From assembly GCF_963675965.1 (NCBI RefSeq), contig NZ_OY780935.1:2778501-2842500 (forward strand): a stretch of DNA of 64,000 nt, in the 5' to 3' direction. The translations under genes were made by a program, and so were the position numbers. How positions within the stretch are numbered: position 1 is the stretch's first letter; every line of letters starts with the position of its first letter. The stretch comes from an uncultured Celeribacter sp. Lineage in GTDB: Bacteria > Pseudomonadota > Alphaproteobacteria > Rhodobacterales > Rhodobacteraceae. Of this stretch, positions 16,974 through 25,767 are shown in pieces. The notes beneath the pieces are model-generated. The model was not told where the DNA came from and did not search any database. It was given only the letters and a program-made list of their open reading frames with translations.

Positions 16974-18016
16974 GTGAGCATCCGCTTGTACACTTCGATC
17001 AGCGCTGCGGCTTCGCGGGCGATGGTGAAGTCGGCCATGACATGGGCGCGGGCCGCCGGGCGCATCGCCGCAAGGGCCGCGCGGTCGTCGATCAGTTGCG
17101 CCAGCGCCTGCGTCAGCGCCCCGGCATCGTCCGGGGCGACCAGAGCGCCGGTTTCGCCCTCTTTGATCTGGGCGTCGAAAGCGCCGACACCGTGGCACGC
17201 GAGCGCCGGTGTGCCGCAGGCCATGGCTTCGATCGGGGTCAGGCCGAAGCCTTCCCAGCGGGCCGGGGCCACAAAGAGATCCAGCGTCTGATAGAGGCGG
17301 ACCACATCGGACCATGGAATTTCCCCCAGAAACCGCACCCGGTCCGACAGGCCCGCGGCCTTCAGGCGATGTTCCAGATTAGCCTGAAACCCTTCGTGTT
17401 CCTTGGTGGCGCGCCCGGTGAAGACGATCTGCACGTCGGGGCGCCCAGGCAACAGTTTGAGCGCCGCCTCGACCAGCAAATCCTGCCCTTTCTGGTGGCG
17501 GATGCGCCCGGTGCAGCCGATCAGCAGCCCCTCTTGCGGCAATCCCATGTCGCGGCGGATGGCCATGCGGTCCTCTGCGGGGTGAAAGACCTCAGTATCG
17601 ATACCATGCATGATGACCTGGGCCGGGCGTTCCAGATAGGAGGCCGCCTGTGGCGAGGTGGCCACCAGCGCGTCCATCTTGGCGATCAGCTTTTTGGTAA
17701 AGGGTTTGTGGTCGCGCTGGGCGGCAGAGGTAAACAAAAGCTTCAGTCGGCAGCGGAACAGGTCGCGCAGGATCAGCCCCAGGATCATTTCGTTGTTGCG
17801 TCGCGCATGCCAGACCCTCCAGAGGTCTCGCGACAGAAACGGGATGCGCCAGAGCGGAATATGCGGCACCTCTGGCGGCAACCCCGGACCTGTCGCCCGG
17901 ACCGGGAAGCTGCGGGCCTGCACAGGGATCAATCGCAGAACCGTCGTCGTCACACCGGACAGACGCCGTTTCAGGTTGGGGGCGATCACGCGGATATCGT
18001 TCAGAGAACTGGTCAT
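16970..18016 (-). CDS. GT4 family glycosyltransferase
   Basis: A 348-aa GT-B fold glycosyltransferase. The C-terminal Rossmann domain is typical of group 1 (GT4): LIGCTGRIRHQKGQDLLVEA, VRFLGEIPWSDV, and the donor-binding EX7E-type segment ARWEGFGLTPIEAMACGTPA. The N-terminal acceptor domain is less conserved. It is the first gene of a two-gene operon with the GT29-like gene, divergent from the Stealth gene, and probably acts in lipopolysaccharide or capsule core assembly in the cytoplasm. Confidence 0.9.
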   Translation of the reverse strand: MTSSLNDIRVIAPNLKRRLSGVTTTVLRLIPVQARSFPVRATGPGLPPEVPHIPLWRIPFLSRDLWRVWHARRNNEMILGLILRDLFRCRLKLLFTSAAQRDHKPFTKKLIAKMDALVATSPQAASYLERPAQVIMHGIDTEVFHPAEDRMAIRRDMGLPQEGLLIGCTGRIRHQKGQDLLVEAALKLLPGRPDVQIVFTGRATKEHEGFQANLEHRLKAAGLSDRVRFLGEIPWSDVVRLYQTLDLFVAPARWEGFGLTPIEAMACGTPALACHGVGAFDAQIKEGETGALVAPDDAGALTQALAQLIDDRAALAAMRPAARAHVMADFTIAREAAALIEVYKRMLT

Positions 18017-18181
18017 GACCTTCCTTTAAGCGGTTTCGTCCGGGACGCAAAGCCCATGCATTGGTCTGTGCACACTGTGGGGTCACCAAGATGTGCATTT
18101 GCTCTGAGGTAACTTTTTATTAAAAATTCATATAAAGTTAATGAAATTTTAACGATTGCGATTTGTTCGAGGGTCGGCATT

Positions 18182-19234
18182 GTGTCAGAGGTTGAAACGA
18201 AGCCCGATAAAAAGGTCGAAGAACTGGACGCTGTGATCCTCTGGGTCGATGGCAATGATCCCGCTCACCGAGCGAAACGTGAAGCGACTTTAGCGCAAAT
18301 GGGGGTGACCCAGGCAGGCTTGCGCAATGCCGCCTCCGAGACCCGGTTTGCGGACAATGACGAAATCTATTTCTGCGTTGCTTCCCTGTTGAAATACGCG
18401 CCTTTTATCCGGCGTATCCACATAGTGACCGATACTCAGAGGCCCCGCTGGATCGATGCTTTCGCGCGCGAAGGGCTGTGTGCCCCGGATAAGATTCGCA
18501 TTGTAGATCACCGTGAGATTTTCCGGGGATACGAGGCCGCCCTGCCGACCTTTAATTGCCGCAGCATCGAAGCGTTGCTCTGGAAGATTCCGGATTTGGC
18601 AGAACACTTTATCTATCTGAACGACGATTTTTTTCTCAATGCACCGGCAAAGCCGACCGACTTTGTCTCCTCTGACGGCAAGCTCTGGTTGGAAGGGACT
18701 GTGAAATCAGTGCGCACAATTGTGTGGCAGGATCGTCTTAAAAACCTGAAGTCCCGGCTTGCTGGACAAGCGTTTCGTAGAACCAGCTTTCAGTCGGCGC
18801 AGGCTTTGGCGGCTTCGCTTGTTCTGGCGCGGCGGTTTCTGGCGCTCGAACACACGCCTCGCCCCATGCGTCGTTCCACGTTGCAGACATATTTTTCGAG
18901 GCAGCCGGAGCAGTTGCGCAAGCAGATCTCTTATCCGTTTCGGTCGAATGAGCAGTTCAGCCCCTATGCGCTTGCAAATGCGTTGGAGATTGCAGCGGGA
19001 ACGGCTGTCGCAGTGTCGCCGCGCCCGTCGATATTCATCAAATCCGGCGGCCCCCGTCTGGATGCCCAAATCGAGCAGGTGATGCGGGAAGATATGCCTT
19101 CTGGGTGTGTCCAAAGTCTGGATCGTTTCGACCGGGCCGATCAAGACAGGTTGACCGCTGCACTGGTTCAGAAGTTTGCGGATTTCTTGCCGAAAACGCT
19201 TGTAGAAAAACAAAGCGACGTAAGGGTGGCTTGA
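18182..19234 (+). CDS. Stealth-family capsular polysaccharide phosphotransferase
   Basis: A 350-aa Stealth protein; family members transfer hexose-1-phosphate units to build capsules (exopolysaccharide phosphotransferases). Conserved region 1 is DAVILWVDGNDPAH (residues 18-31), region 2 is NDEIYFCVASLLKYAPFIRR through the HIVTDTQRP segment, and region 3 is FIYLNDDFFL. The start is GTG 18182, preceded by GAGGG at a fitting distance. It is divergent from the GT4-GT29 pair, and the 165-bp space between them is AT-rich and probably holds both promoters. Confidence 0.9.
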   Translation: MSEVETKPDKKVEELDAVILWVDGNDPAHRAKREATLAQMGVTQAGLRNAASETRFADNDEIYFCVASLLKYAPFIRRIHIVTDTQRPRWIDAFAREGLCAPDKIRIVDHREIFRGYEAALPTFNCRSIEALLWKIPDLAEHFIYLNDDFFLNAPAKPTDFVSSDGKLWLEGTVKSVRTIVWQDRLKNLKSRLAGQAFRRTSFQSAQALAASLVLARRFLALEHTPRPMRRSTLQTYFSRQPEQLRKQISYPFRSNEQFSPYALANALEIAAGTAVAVSPRPSIFIKSGGPRLDAQIEQVMREDMPSGCVQSLDRFDRADQDRLTAALVQKFADFLPKTLVEKQSDVRVA

Positions 19235-19364
19235 GCTACAGAGACTGTGTGCAGTTGTCCGGGGCCTGGCTGTGTGAAACAAAGGTTGAAAAGGGCGGAA
19301 ATGATGTCGCGATCGCTGCGACGCCGCGCTATTATGGATTTCCCGACCCGAATAAGGCAGTCAA

Positions 19365-20263
19365 ATGAACACCATCGCCGATGCGTCGCCGCAGGTTTCT
19401 GCGTCCCTGTTGATCACGACCTACAATTGGCCGGACGCCTTGGAGAAGGTCTTTTGGGGCCTGTTTGCCCAGACCCGGCGCGATTTTGAGGTGATCATTG
19501 CCGACGATGGATCGAGGCCCGAGACCGGTGAGTTGATCGCGCGTAGGCTGCGCGCTCGCCGATCCCGATCGTGCATGTCTGGCAGCCGGATGAGGGCTTT
19601 GGGAAATGCCGTATCCTGAATAAGGCGATGGCCGTCGCGCGAGGGGAGCGGATCATCGTCACGGATGGCGATTGTGTCGTGCGCAACGATTTTGTGGACA
19701 CGCATCTGCGTCAGGCAAGGCCGGGCAGATATTTGTCGGGAAGCTATTTTAAGCAGACCTCGGAGACGTCTGCGGCCATTGATGAGGCGGCGGTCCTGTC
19801 CCAGGATGCCTTCACGGCAGGCTGGCTGCGGGCGCATGGCTGTCCCTCGCGACTGCGTCTGATCAAGGTCAGCGCGCGTCCGCCTTTCGACTGGCTGCTC
19901 AACCGTCTGATCCAGACAAAACCGTCGTGGAATGGCCATTCGGCCTCCTGCCTGCGCTCGGACGCGGTGCTGGTTAACGGGTTCAACGAAGACATGGTTT
20001 ATGGCGGGCTGGACGTCGAATTCGGCGTGCGGCTGCAAAACCTTGGGCTGAAAGGGCGGCGCATTCGCTTTTCAACCGTCGCGCTTCACCTGCACCATGA
20101 ACGCGGCTATGCAACGCCAGAGGCGAAGGAGGCCAACGCGCGTGTGAAGCAACGCACGCGTGAACAAAAGCTGATCCGCTGCGATCGCGGTGTTGATCAA
20201 TGGCTGGCGGCGGATGGCACCGCGCAGCTGCATCCCGATGATCGTATCGTGCGATACGGCTGA
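19365..20263 (+). pseudogene. GT2 family glycosyltransferase, single frameshift
   Basis: Two overlapping reading frames together make one ordinary GT2 enzyme. The first (from ATG 19365) gives LLITTYNWPDALEKVFWGL and DFEVIIADDGSRPETGELIA; the second frame gives PIPIVHVWQPDEGFGKCRIL, IIVTDGDCVV (the DxD metal site), GLDVEFGVR and the C-terminus. The switch falls at about 19540-19562 and fits the loss of one base. Either the gene is broken or the read has an indel. It lies in the polysaccharide cluster between the Stealth gene and phosphomannomutase. Confidence 0.8.
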
Positions 20264-20377
20264 GCCGTACGGTTCATTTCGTTTAGGTCACCTTGGGGCA
20301 ACGTGCAGGAACGGCAATTGCGCTGAGCTCCGCCTTATGGTGACATGCGCCGGCAAGCGCAGATGTCAGGAGGTATC

Positions 20378-21790
20378 ATGTCCCCATCCTTTGGAACCAG
20401 CGGCCTGCGCGGCCTTGTGACAGAGCTCACACCCTCCTTGGTGGGGGCCTATACCCGGGCATTTCTGGCGGCCTGTCCCCACAATGGCCGGGTGTTCGTC
20501 GGGCAGGACCTGCGTCCGTCATCGCCGCGCATCGCACAGGATGTCATTGCGGCGGCCCGTGCCGTTGGCGTCGCGTGCGTTGATTGCGGGGCGGTGCCCA
20601 CGCCTGCGCTGGCCATGGCGTCGATGGCGGCAGACAGTGCTGCCATCATGGTGACCGGCAGTCACATTCCGGCGGATCGCAACGGGCTGAAGTTCTATGT
20701 GCCCGGCGGCGAAGTGTCCAAGGCGGACGAAGCGCGTATTCTGACTGCCTATAAGGCAGAGATGGCCGCTGTGGCAGGGCAGCAGGATGCAGGCGATCTG
20801 GCTGGGCTGGTCGCGGATGACAGCGTGGCGGACCGCTATGTCGATCGCTATGTGACAGCCTTTGGGGCGGGGGCTCTGGCCGGGCTCAGGCTGGGGGTCT
20901 ACCGGCATTCTTCGGTCGCACGCGACGTGATGGAGCAGGTGCTGAGGGCTTTGGGGGCGGAGGCGGTGCCGCTGGCCAACTCCGACAGCTTTATCCCGGT
21001 AGACACAGAGGCGGTCGATCCCCGGACGCGTGAGATGTTGCAACGCTGGTGTCGTGAGCACGCCCTTGATGGGGTGATTTCCACCGATGGCGATGCTGAT
21101 CGCCCGATGCTAACCGATGGTCGGGGGCAGGTGGTGCCGGGTGATGTTCTGGGTGTGCTGAGTGCGCGCTTTCTGGGGGCGGAGATCATCTGCACCCCTG
21201 TGTCCTCAAACGATATGGTGCGGCGTCTGCCCGGGTTCAGTGCAGTGCATCTGACCCGGATCGGGTCACCCTATGTCATCGCCGCGATGGAGGCGGTTCT
21301 GGCCAAGGATCCGGCGGCAAAAGTGGTTGGGTTTGAGGCCAATGGCGGGTTCTTGCTGGGCTTTTCTGCACAGGCGCAGGGGGGGCTTGCCCCTTTGATG
21401 ACGCGCGATTGTCTGTTGCCGATTCTCGTGCCCTTGGTGGCAGCGCGGGGTGCGGGGCAGTCTTTGGAGGAGGCCATTGCCAGCCTGCCGCCGGTGTTCA
21501 CCGCGGCAGATCGGGTGCAGGACATCGATCGGGCCAAGGCCAAGGTGTTTCTGGACGCGCTGATCGCCGACCCCGAGATCCGGGCCGCCTTCTTTGCGCC
21601 ATCGGGTCAGATCGAGCGGGTCGACCTGACGGATGGTTTGCGTGTGGATCTGGCGCAAGGCGCCGTTGTGCATCTGCGCCCCTCCGGCAATGCGCCGGAA
21701 TTTCGGGTCTATGCACAGGCCGACAGCGCAGAGGCTGCGCAGGAGCTGGTCGCACAGACAATGGCACGTGTCGCCGCGCAGGTGCGCTGA
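20378..21790 (+). CDS. Phosphomannomutase / phosphohexomutase family enzyme
   Basis: A 470-aa alpha-D-phosphohexomutase that interconverts hexose 6- and 1-phosphates, most likely mannose for GDP-mannose in the adjacent polysaccharide cluster. The four domains are readable: the substrate-entry FGTSGLRGL, the phosphoserine loop TGSHIPADRNGLKF, the metal loop STDGDADRPM, and the C-terminal phosphate-binding HLRPSGNAPEFRVY. Start ATG 20378 has a perfect AGGAGG six bases upstream. Its stop lies 3 bases from the stop of the converging M23 gene. Confidence 0.9.
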   Translation: MSPSFGTSGLRGLVTELTPSLVGAYTRAFLAACPHNGRVFVGQDLRPSSPRIAQDVIAAARAVGVACVDCGAVPTPALAMASMAADSAAIMVTGSHIPADRNGLKFYVPGGEVSKADEARILTAYKAEMAAVAGQQDAGDLAGLVADDSVADRYVDRYVTAFGAGALAGLRLGVYRHSSVARDVMEQVLRALGAEAVPLANSDSFIPVDTEAVDPRTREMLQRWCREHALDGVISTDGDADRPMLTDGRGQVVPGDVLGVLSARFLGAEIICTPVSSNDMVRRLPGFSAVHLTRIGSPYVIAAMEAVLAKDPAAKVVGFEANGGFLLGFSAQAQGGLAPLMTRDCLLPILVPLVAARGAGQSLEEAIASLPPVFTAADRVQDIDRAKAKVFLDALIADPEIRAAFFAPSGQIERVDLTDGLRVDLAQGAVVHLRPSGNAPEFRVYAQADSAEAAQELVAQTMARVAAQVR

Positions 21791-21793
21791 GGG

Positions 21794-22768
21794 TCACAGG
21801 GTGAAGACACTGTCCGGCAGGCGTAAAATCAGGTTCGGGTCCGGCGAAATCGCCGACCAGAGCGGCCAGAGGCTGTCATGCCCGACACCGAAAAAATTAC
21901 CTCCGGTCTGTGCCAGCAGGCTGGTGATGATCTGAAAGTGCAGATGCGGGGCCCAGCCCCCGTTTTCATGCCAGTCGCCCAGGGGTGACAGGGGCTGTCC
22001 GGCGCGCACGTTTGCGCCTTCGGTGATCCCATCCAGCGGGGCTCCCAGATGGCCATAGAGCGTCCAGAATGTCAGCCCCTCCGATGTGCGGTGTTCCAGA
22101 ATGATGGTGTGGCCATAGTCCAGCGGCTCGGCGTTGTAATGCGCCCGGTGCACACGCCCGTCAAAGGGGGCGCAGACGGCAGTGCCTGCCGGGGCGAAAA
22201 TGTCGATGCCCAGATGACGGCTGCGCGGTTCGGGACCGGAGGCATCGCGATATTGATCCGCGATATAGACACTGCGCTTTTCCCCATAAAGACCGTAGCC
22301 GAAAACGGGCGTCCTCTGGGCAAGCGCCGCTGGGCGCTGTGCTGAGAACCAGTCGTCAAAGGCACGGTCGGAAAAGGCCGGCATGCCGGGCCGGTCGCAG
22401 GGCAAGGCAACGGCATGGGCATCTTGTGGCGCAGGCGACATCACCGGCGCGGGGCTGGCCTGTTTCAGATGTGCCTGAATGGCCGCGCTCTGTGGGATCG
22501 GCGCATGGCCGGCGGTCATACGGATCAGTGCGGTCAGAAAGGCCGGATCGAGGGCATCAAGGCGCGCGGCAAGCGCGGCTGCCGCCGGATCGGCGGAGGC
22601 CTGACGCAGGGCTTGCAGCAACGCATCGGCCTCGCCTTCGGTCAGAGACACGCCGGACAGGCTGTCGCGCAGCGCAGTGTTCAGGTCGTCTGCGCTGCGC
22701 AGATCGTCGCGCAGGGACTGTGCGATTTGGTCAAGTTTCCTGACTTCGGAGGGGGAAGGCATCGGCAT
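21794..22768 (-). CDS. M23-family metallopeptidase without an obvious signal peptide
   Basis: A 324-aa protein whose C-terminal half is a LytM/M23 domain: the first zinc ligands in RHLGIDIFAPAGT, then APFDGRVHRAHYN, YGHTIILEH, and WAPHLHFQ with the last ligands. Such enzymes cut peptidoglycan peptides. The N-terminal 120 residues are hydrophilic and Ala-rich, and neither the chosen start (22768) nor the alternative (22762) gives a signal peptide. Longer upstream frames overlap the CoA-transferase gene and are not credible. Either export uses another route or the true start is different. Confidence 0.8.
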   Translation of the reverse strand: MPMPSPSEVRKLDQIAQSLRDDLRSADDLNTALRDSLSGVSLTEGEADALLQALRQASADPAAAALAARLDALDPAFLTALIRMTAGHAPIPQSAAIQAHLKQASPAPVMSPAPQDAHAVALPCDRPGMPAFSDRAFDDWFSAQRPAALAQRTPVFGYGLYGEKRSVYIADQYRDASGPEPRSRHLGIDIFAPAGTAVCAPFDGRVHRAHYNAEPLDYGHTIILEHRTSEGLTFWTLYGHLGAPLDGITEGANVRAGQPLSPLGDWHENGGWAPHLHFQIITSLLAQTGGNFFGVGHDSLWPLWSAISPDPNLILRLPDSVFTL

Positions 22769-22844
22769 GGGCACCCGCTGAGATCGCGTTTGAAAGTTTT
22801 GGGCACTCTGGCGCAAACCGGCGGTTGGCGCCAGAGGCCGGAGA

Positions 22845-22872
22845 CAAAAACAGCCCCGCAAAAGGGGCTGTT
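22845..22872 (-). terminator. Intrinsic terminator after the CoA-transferase gene
   Basis: 9-bp stem AACAGCCCC / GGGGCTGTT with a GCAAAA loop, followed on the minus strand by a T-run. It lies about 30 bases beyond the stop at 22903. Confidence 0.85.
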
Positions 22873-22902
22873 CCAAGGTGTTGTCGCGTGGATCTTTTTT
22901 GC

Positions 22903-24441
22903 TCAGGCTTTCATCGAGCCGGTTTCGACAAACCGCTGGTGCCAGCTCAGCGCTTCGTTCAGCAGGTGCGGTGCATGGCCGCCGAAAGAGTCGCGTTTGG
23001 CGCGTTCGTAGTAGTCGCGCAGCATCGGGCGGAAGTCCGGATGGGCGCATTTGTCGATGATTTTCTCGGCGCGCTGGCGCGGGGACAGCCCACGCAGATC
23101 GGCCAGACCTTGCTCCGTGACAATAACATGCACGTCCTGCGAAATATGGTCAGTATGGGCCACCATCGGAACGATGGCCGAAATGGCGCCGCCCTTGGCA
23201 GTCGACGGCGTGACAAAGATCGACAGATAGGCATTGCGCGCGAAATCACCCGAACCGCCAATGCCGTTCTGCATCCGGGAGCCCATCACATGAGTGGAGT
23301 TCACATTGCCATAGATGTCGGCTTCAATCAGCCCGTTCATGGCGATACAACCAAGGCGGCGCACCAGTTCCGGGTTGTTCGAAATGTCCTGTTGACGCAG
23401 CAAAAGTTTGTCACGGAAGAAAGCGGCATTTTCATTGAAATACTGGGCTTTTTCAGGCGACAGCGAAAAGGCCGTGGCTGAAGCCATGCGCAGAGTGCCT
23501 GCTTCGATCATATCGAGCATGCCGTCCTGAATCACCTCGGTGAAGGCTGTCATCTGTTCGAAGGGCGTATCGATCAGCCCGGTCAGAACCGCGTTGGGAA
23601 CGTTTCCGACGCCGGATTGCAGCGGCAGCAAGCTGGGTGGAAGGCCAGCGCGTTTGGCTTCCCATTCGAGGAATTCGATGATTTCGCCAGCGATGAATTT
23701 GGCTTTGTCATCCGGCGGGTTGAAGGGCGCGTTGCGGTCAGGTGCGTCGGTTTCCACCACGGCGACCACCTTGGCGGGGTCTATGTTGAAATGGGTTTGG
23801 CCAATGCGCTGATCCGGCCTGGTCAGTTGGATCGGCAGGCGGTTCGGTGGCAGGGCAGTGCCATAGTAGATGTCGTGCATCCCGTCGAGCAGCGCGGTTT
23901 GCCAGCTGTTGACTTCAAGGATGATCTTGTCGGCCAGTTCGAGCCAGGTTTTGTTGTTGCCCACCGAAGACGAGGGGATCAGGCTGCCATCGGCGGCAAT
24001 GCCGGAGAGCTCCACGACGGCAGTGTCCATCTTGCCAAGGAAACCTTCCCAGGCCATCGGGGCAACCTGGCTGAGGTGCATGTCGAGGTAGCGCATTTCA
24101 CCTGAGTTGATCTGTGCACGCGCGGTCGGATCGGTGTTGAAAGGCAGGCGATAGTCGATGCCTTTGGCTTTGGCCAGCGCGCCATCCAGCTCCGGGCCGG
24201 TCGAGGCGCCACTCCAGATGCCGACCTTAAAAGGGTTGCCCTTGGCGTGTTCGCTTTCGATGCGCGCGGCCAGTGCCTGAGGCACGGCTTTGGGGTAGCC
24301 CGACCCGGTAAAGCCGCTCATGCCGATGATCGCGCCTGGTTCAATCAGGCTGGCGGCGTCTTCGGCACTCATGATCTTGGACTGGAAGGATTGGGCTGCA
24401 ATTCGGCTGGGGCGCGTCACGATACTCTCCATTTCTATCAT
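22903..24441 (-). CDS. Succinyl-CoA:acetate CoA-transferase (acetyl-CoA hydrolase family)
   Basis: A 512-aa class I CoA-transferase of the AarC/SCACT type, which moves CoA between succinyl-CoA and acetate. The GFTGSGYPKAVP nucleotide loop is near the N-terminus; the catalytic glutamate is in FTEVIQDGMLDM; the C-terminal oxyanion region includes SRMQNGIGGSGDFARNAYLS. It enables acetate use or a bypass in the TCA cycle. Start at ATG 24441 or at 24429 (MESIV). The 145 bases upstream carry TTTGCAAA-type repeats, which resemble sites of short-chain fatty acyl regulators (ScfR) that control acyl-CoA metabolism in related bacteria. Confidence 0.92.
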   Translation of the reverse strand: MIEMESIVTRPSRIAAQSFQSKIMSAEDAASLIEPGAIIGMSGFTGSGYPKAVPQALAARIESEHAKGNPFKVGIWSGASTGPELDGALAKAKGIDYRLPFNTDPTARAQINSGEMRYLDMHLSQVAPMAWEGFLGKMDTAVVELSGIAADGSLIPSSSVGNNKTWLELADKIILEVNSWQTALLDGMHDIYYGTALPPNRLPIQLTRPDQRIGQTHFNIDPAKVVAVVETDAPDRNAPFNPPDDKAKFIAGEIIEFLEWEAKRAGLPPSLLPLQSGVGNVPNAVLTGLIDTPFEQMTAFTEVIQDGMLDMIEAGTLRMASATAFSLSPEKAQYFNENAAFFRDKLLLRQQDISNNPELVRRLGCIAMNGLIEADIYGNVNSTHVMGSRMQNGIGGSGDFARNAYLSIFVTPSTAKGGAISAIVPMVAHTDHISQDVHVIVTEQGLADLRGLSPRQRAEKIIDKCAHPDFRPMLRDYYERAKRDSFGGHAPHLLNEALSWHQRFVETGSMKA

Positions 24442-24585
24442 GCGGACGGAGCCTGAGGCTTGCGGCCTGAAACGGGTCTCCTCCCAGCTTCAACGTCCGT
24501 AGAATATGCATCTAGGCCAGCTTCGGGGGGAGCTTCCAGTCACATTCTGCTGAAGCAAGGCGGATATGCAGTTTTGCACAGAATT

Positions 24586-24604
24586 ATTGCAAAATATTTG
24601 CAAT
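24586..24604. promoter_or_regulatory. Palindrome ATTGCAAA-ATA-TTTGCAAT upstream of the CoA-transferase
   Basis: A perfect 19-bp inverted repeat made of two TTGCAAA-type half-sites. Further TTTGCAAA copies occur at 24624-24631 and 24658-24665. ScfR-family regulators (PccR, RamB) of alphaproteobacteria recognise TTTGCAAA-like elements near acyl-CoA genes, so this is a likely operator for the gene starting at 24441. Confidence 0.55.
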
Positions 24605-24634
24605 TCAGCAAAAATATCCAAGGTTTGCAAAGAA

Positions 24635-24660
24635 AAACAAGGGGGAAATCCCCCTTGTTT
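24635..24660 (-). terminator. Intrinsic terminator of the alpha/beta-hydrolase operon
   Basis: Perfect 12-bp arms AAACAAGGGGGA (24635-24646) and TCCCCCTTGTTT (24649-24660). On the minus strand the hairpin is followed by a T-rich run, so it ends the operon that runs from 27378 down to 24731. Confidence 0.8.
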
Positions 24661-24730
24661 GCAAATATTTTCGGGGATCTTTCGCAGTGAGCTTCCTCTC
24701 GGCCTGAGTGAGTCGCGCTGATCCTGGGCC

Positions 24731-24919
24731 TCAGGCCATATAGCCGCGCTCCACGCGCAGGAACTGACGTACACGAGACGCGTCCTTTGTGCCTTTGCGC
24801 TTACGATCCAGTTGCGCCCACAGCGGGTTGCGCCGCGCTGCGCGCTCTTGTGCGAGGAAATGAACCATCCGGCTGTTGCGGGTGGCGCCATGCGGTTTGT
24901 CGAGCAAATGTCGTGTCAT
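24731..24919 (-). CDS. Small basic protein, 62 aa, unknown function
   Basis: It starts at ATG 24919 behind a strong AGGAGG. The product is rich in Arg and Lys (HFLAQERAARRNPLWAQLD, RKRKGTKDASRVRQF) and has no membrane segment or cysteine. It follows the alpha/beta hydrolase gene on the same strand by about 100 bases and is followed by the operon terminator. No family is recognised; RNA or DNA binding is possible from composition only. Confidence 0.65.
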   Translation of the reverse strand: MTRHLLDKPHGATRNSRMVHFLAQERAARRNPLWAQLDRKRKGTKDASRVRQFLRVERGYMA

Positions 24920-25020
24920 CTCAGTCCTCCTGTCTGAATACGATTTTGCGAATTGGAGGCGCAGTCTAACAGATATAGGCCGCTTTGTCTGCGGCGCTTT
25001 CCGGCTTTGCAACGTGCCGC

Positions 25021-25767
25021 TCAGGATTTCGGCGCGGAGCTGTCCGTTTTGGCCAACGACGCGAGGCAGTCGGCCAAGGCATCTGGCATCGCGAAATAGG
25101 GCAAATGTCCCGACGGCAGGTGATGGATGCTGCCCTCGGGCCAGACCGCGGTCATGCGGGCCTGTTCTTCGGGCGGGATCAGTCGGTCGTGTTCGCACAG
25201 AATATAGCTGCGTGGACGTGAGAAGGCCGCATCAAGGGCGGTCAGCGCGGTGTTCTGCGGGGCGATGGCTTCGGGGCAAAGATTGTCGCGGGCGTACTCC
25301 AGCGTGTCTTCGGGGCAGTCGTGAAACAGCGCGTCGGCAATCTTGTCGCGCCGGAACAGAAAGGCGCGACCGTCGTCGGTGCGTTCGATGGCTTCAAGGA
25401 TCGGTTGCCGGGTGGCAGCGCGGCGCAGGTCGGCGATGCTTTTGCCCGCTTCGGGAACATAGGCGCAGAGATAGACAAGCTGCACGATCTTGTCGGGGGC
25501 ATCCTGTGCGGCCGCGGTGATTGGGTAACCGCCGGCAGAATGGCCCACCAGAATGACCGGTCCGCCATGTTTGGAGATATCCTCCAGAATCGCCCGTTTG
25601 TAGCTGTCGAGACTCACTTCGGTGTAATCGGTATGATCGCGACCGTGACCGGGCAGGTCGATGGCGCGTGCTTTGAGGCCGCGCGCCTTCATGGCGCTCA
25701 ACAGATCGCGCCAGCACCACGCCCCGTGGCAGGCGCCATGTACGAGAAGAAAGCTGGGGTCAGACAT
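25021..25767 (-). CDS. Alpha/beta hydrolase, salicylate-esterase/EstC-like
   Basis: A 248-aa esterase-like protein. It begins with the oxyanion motif LLVHGACHGAWCW, has the nucleophile elbow VGHSAGGYP, and ends with the catalytic-His region PSGHLPYFAMP. These motifs group it with plant methylesterase-type and EstC-type carboxylesterases. It overlaps the previous hydrolase by 8 bases. Start MSDPSFLLVHG was chosen at 25767 because it begins right at the first strand. It is the third of three consecutive hydrolases. Confidence 0.88.
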   Translation of the reverse strand: MSDPSFLLVHGACHGAWCWRDLLSAMKARGLKARAIDLPGHGRDHTDYTEVSLDSYKRAILEDISKHGGPVILVGHSAGGYPITAAAQDAPDKIVQLVYLCAYVPEAGKSIADLRRAATRQPILEAIERTDDGRAFLFRRDKIADALFHDCPEDTLEYARDNLCPEAIAPQNTALTALDAAFSRPRSYILCEHDRLIPPEEQARMTAVWPEGSIHHLPSGHLPYFAMPDALADCLASLAKTDSSAPKS

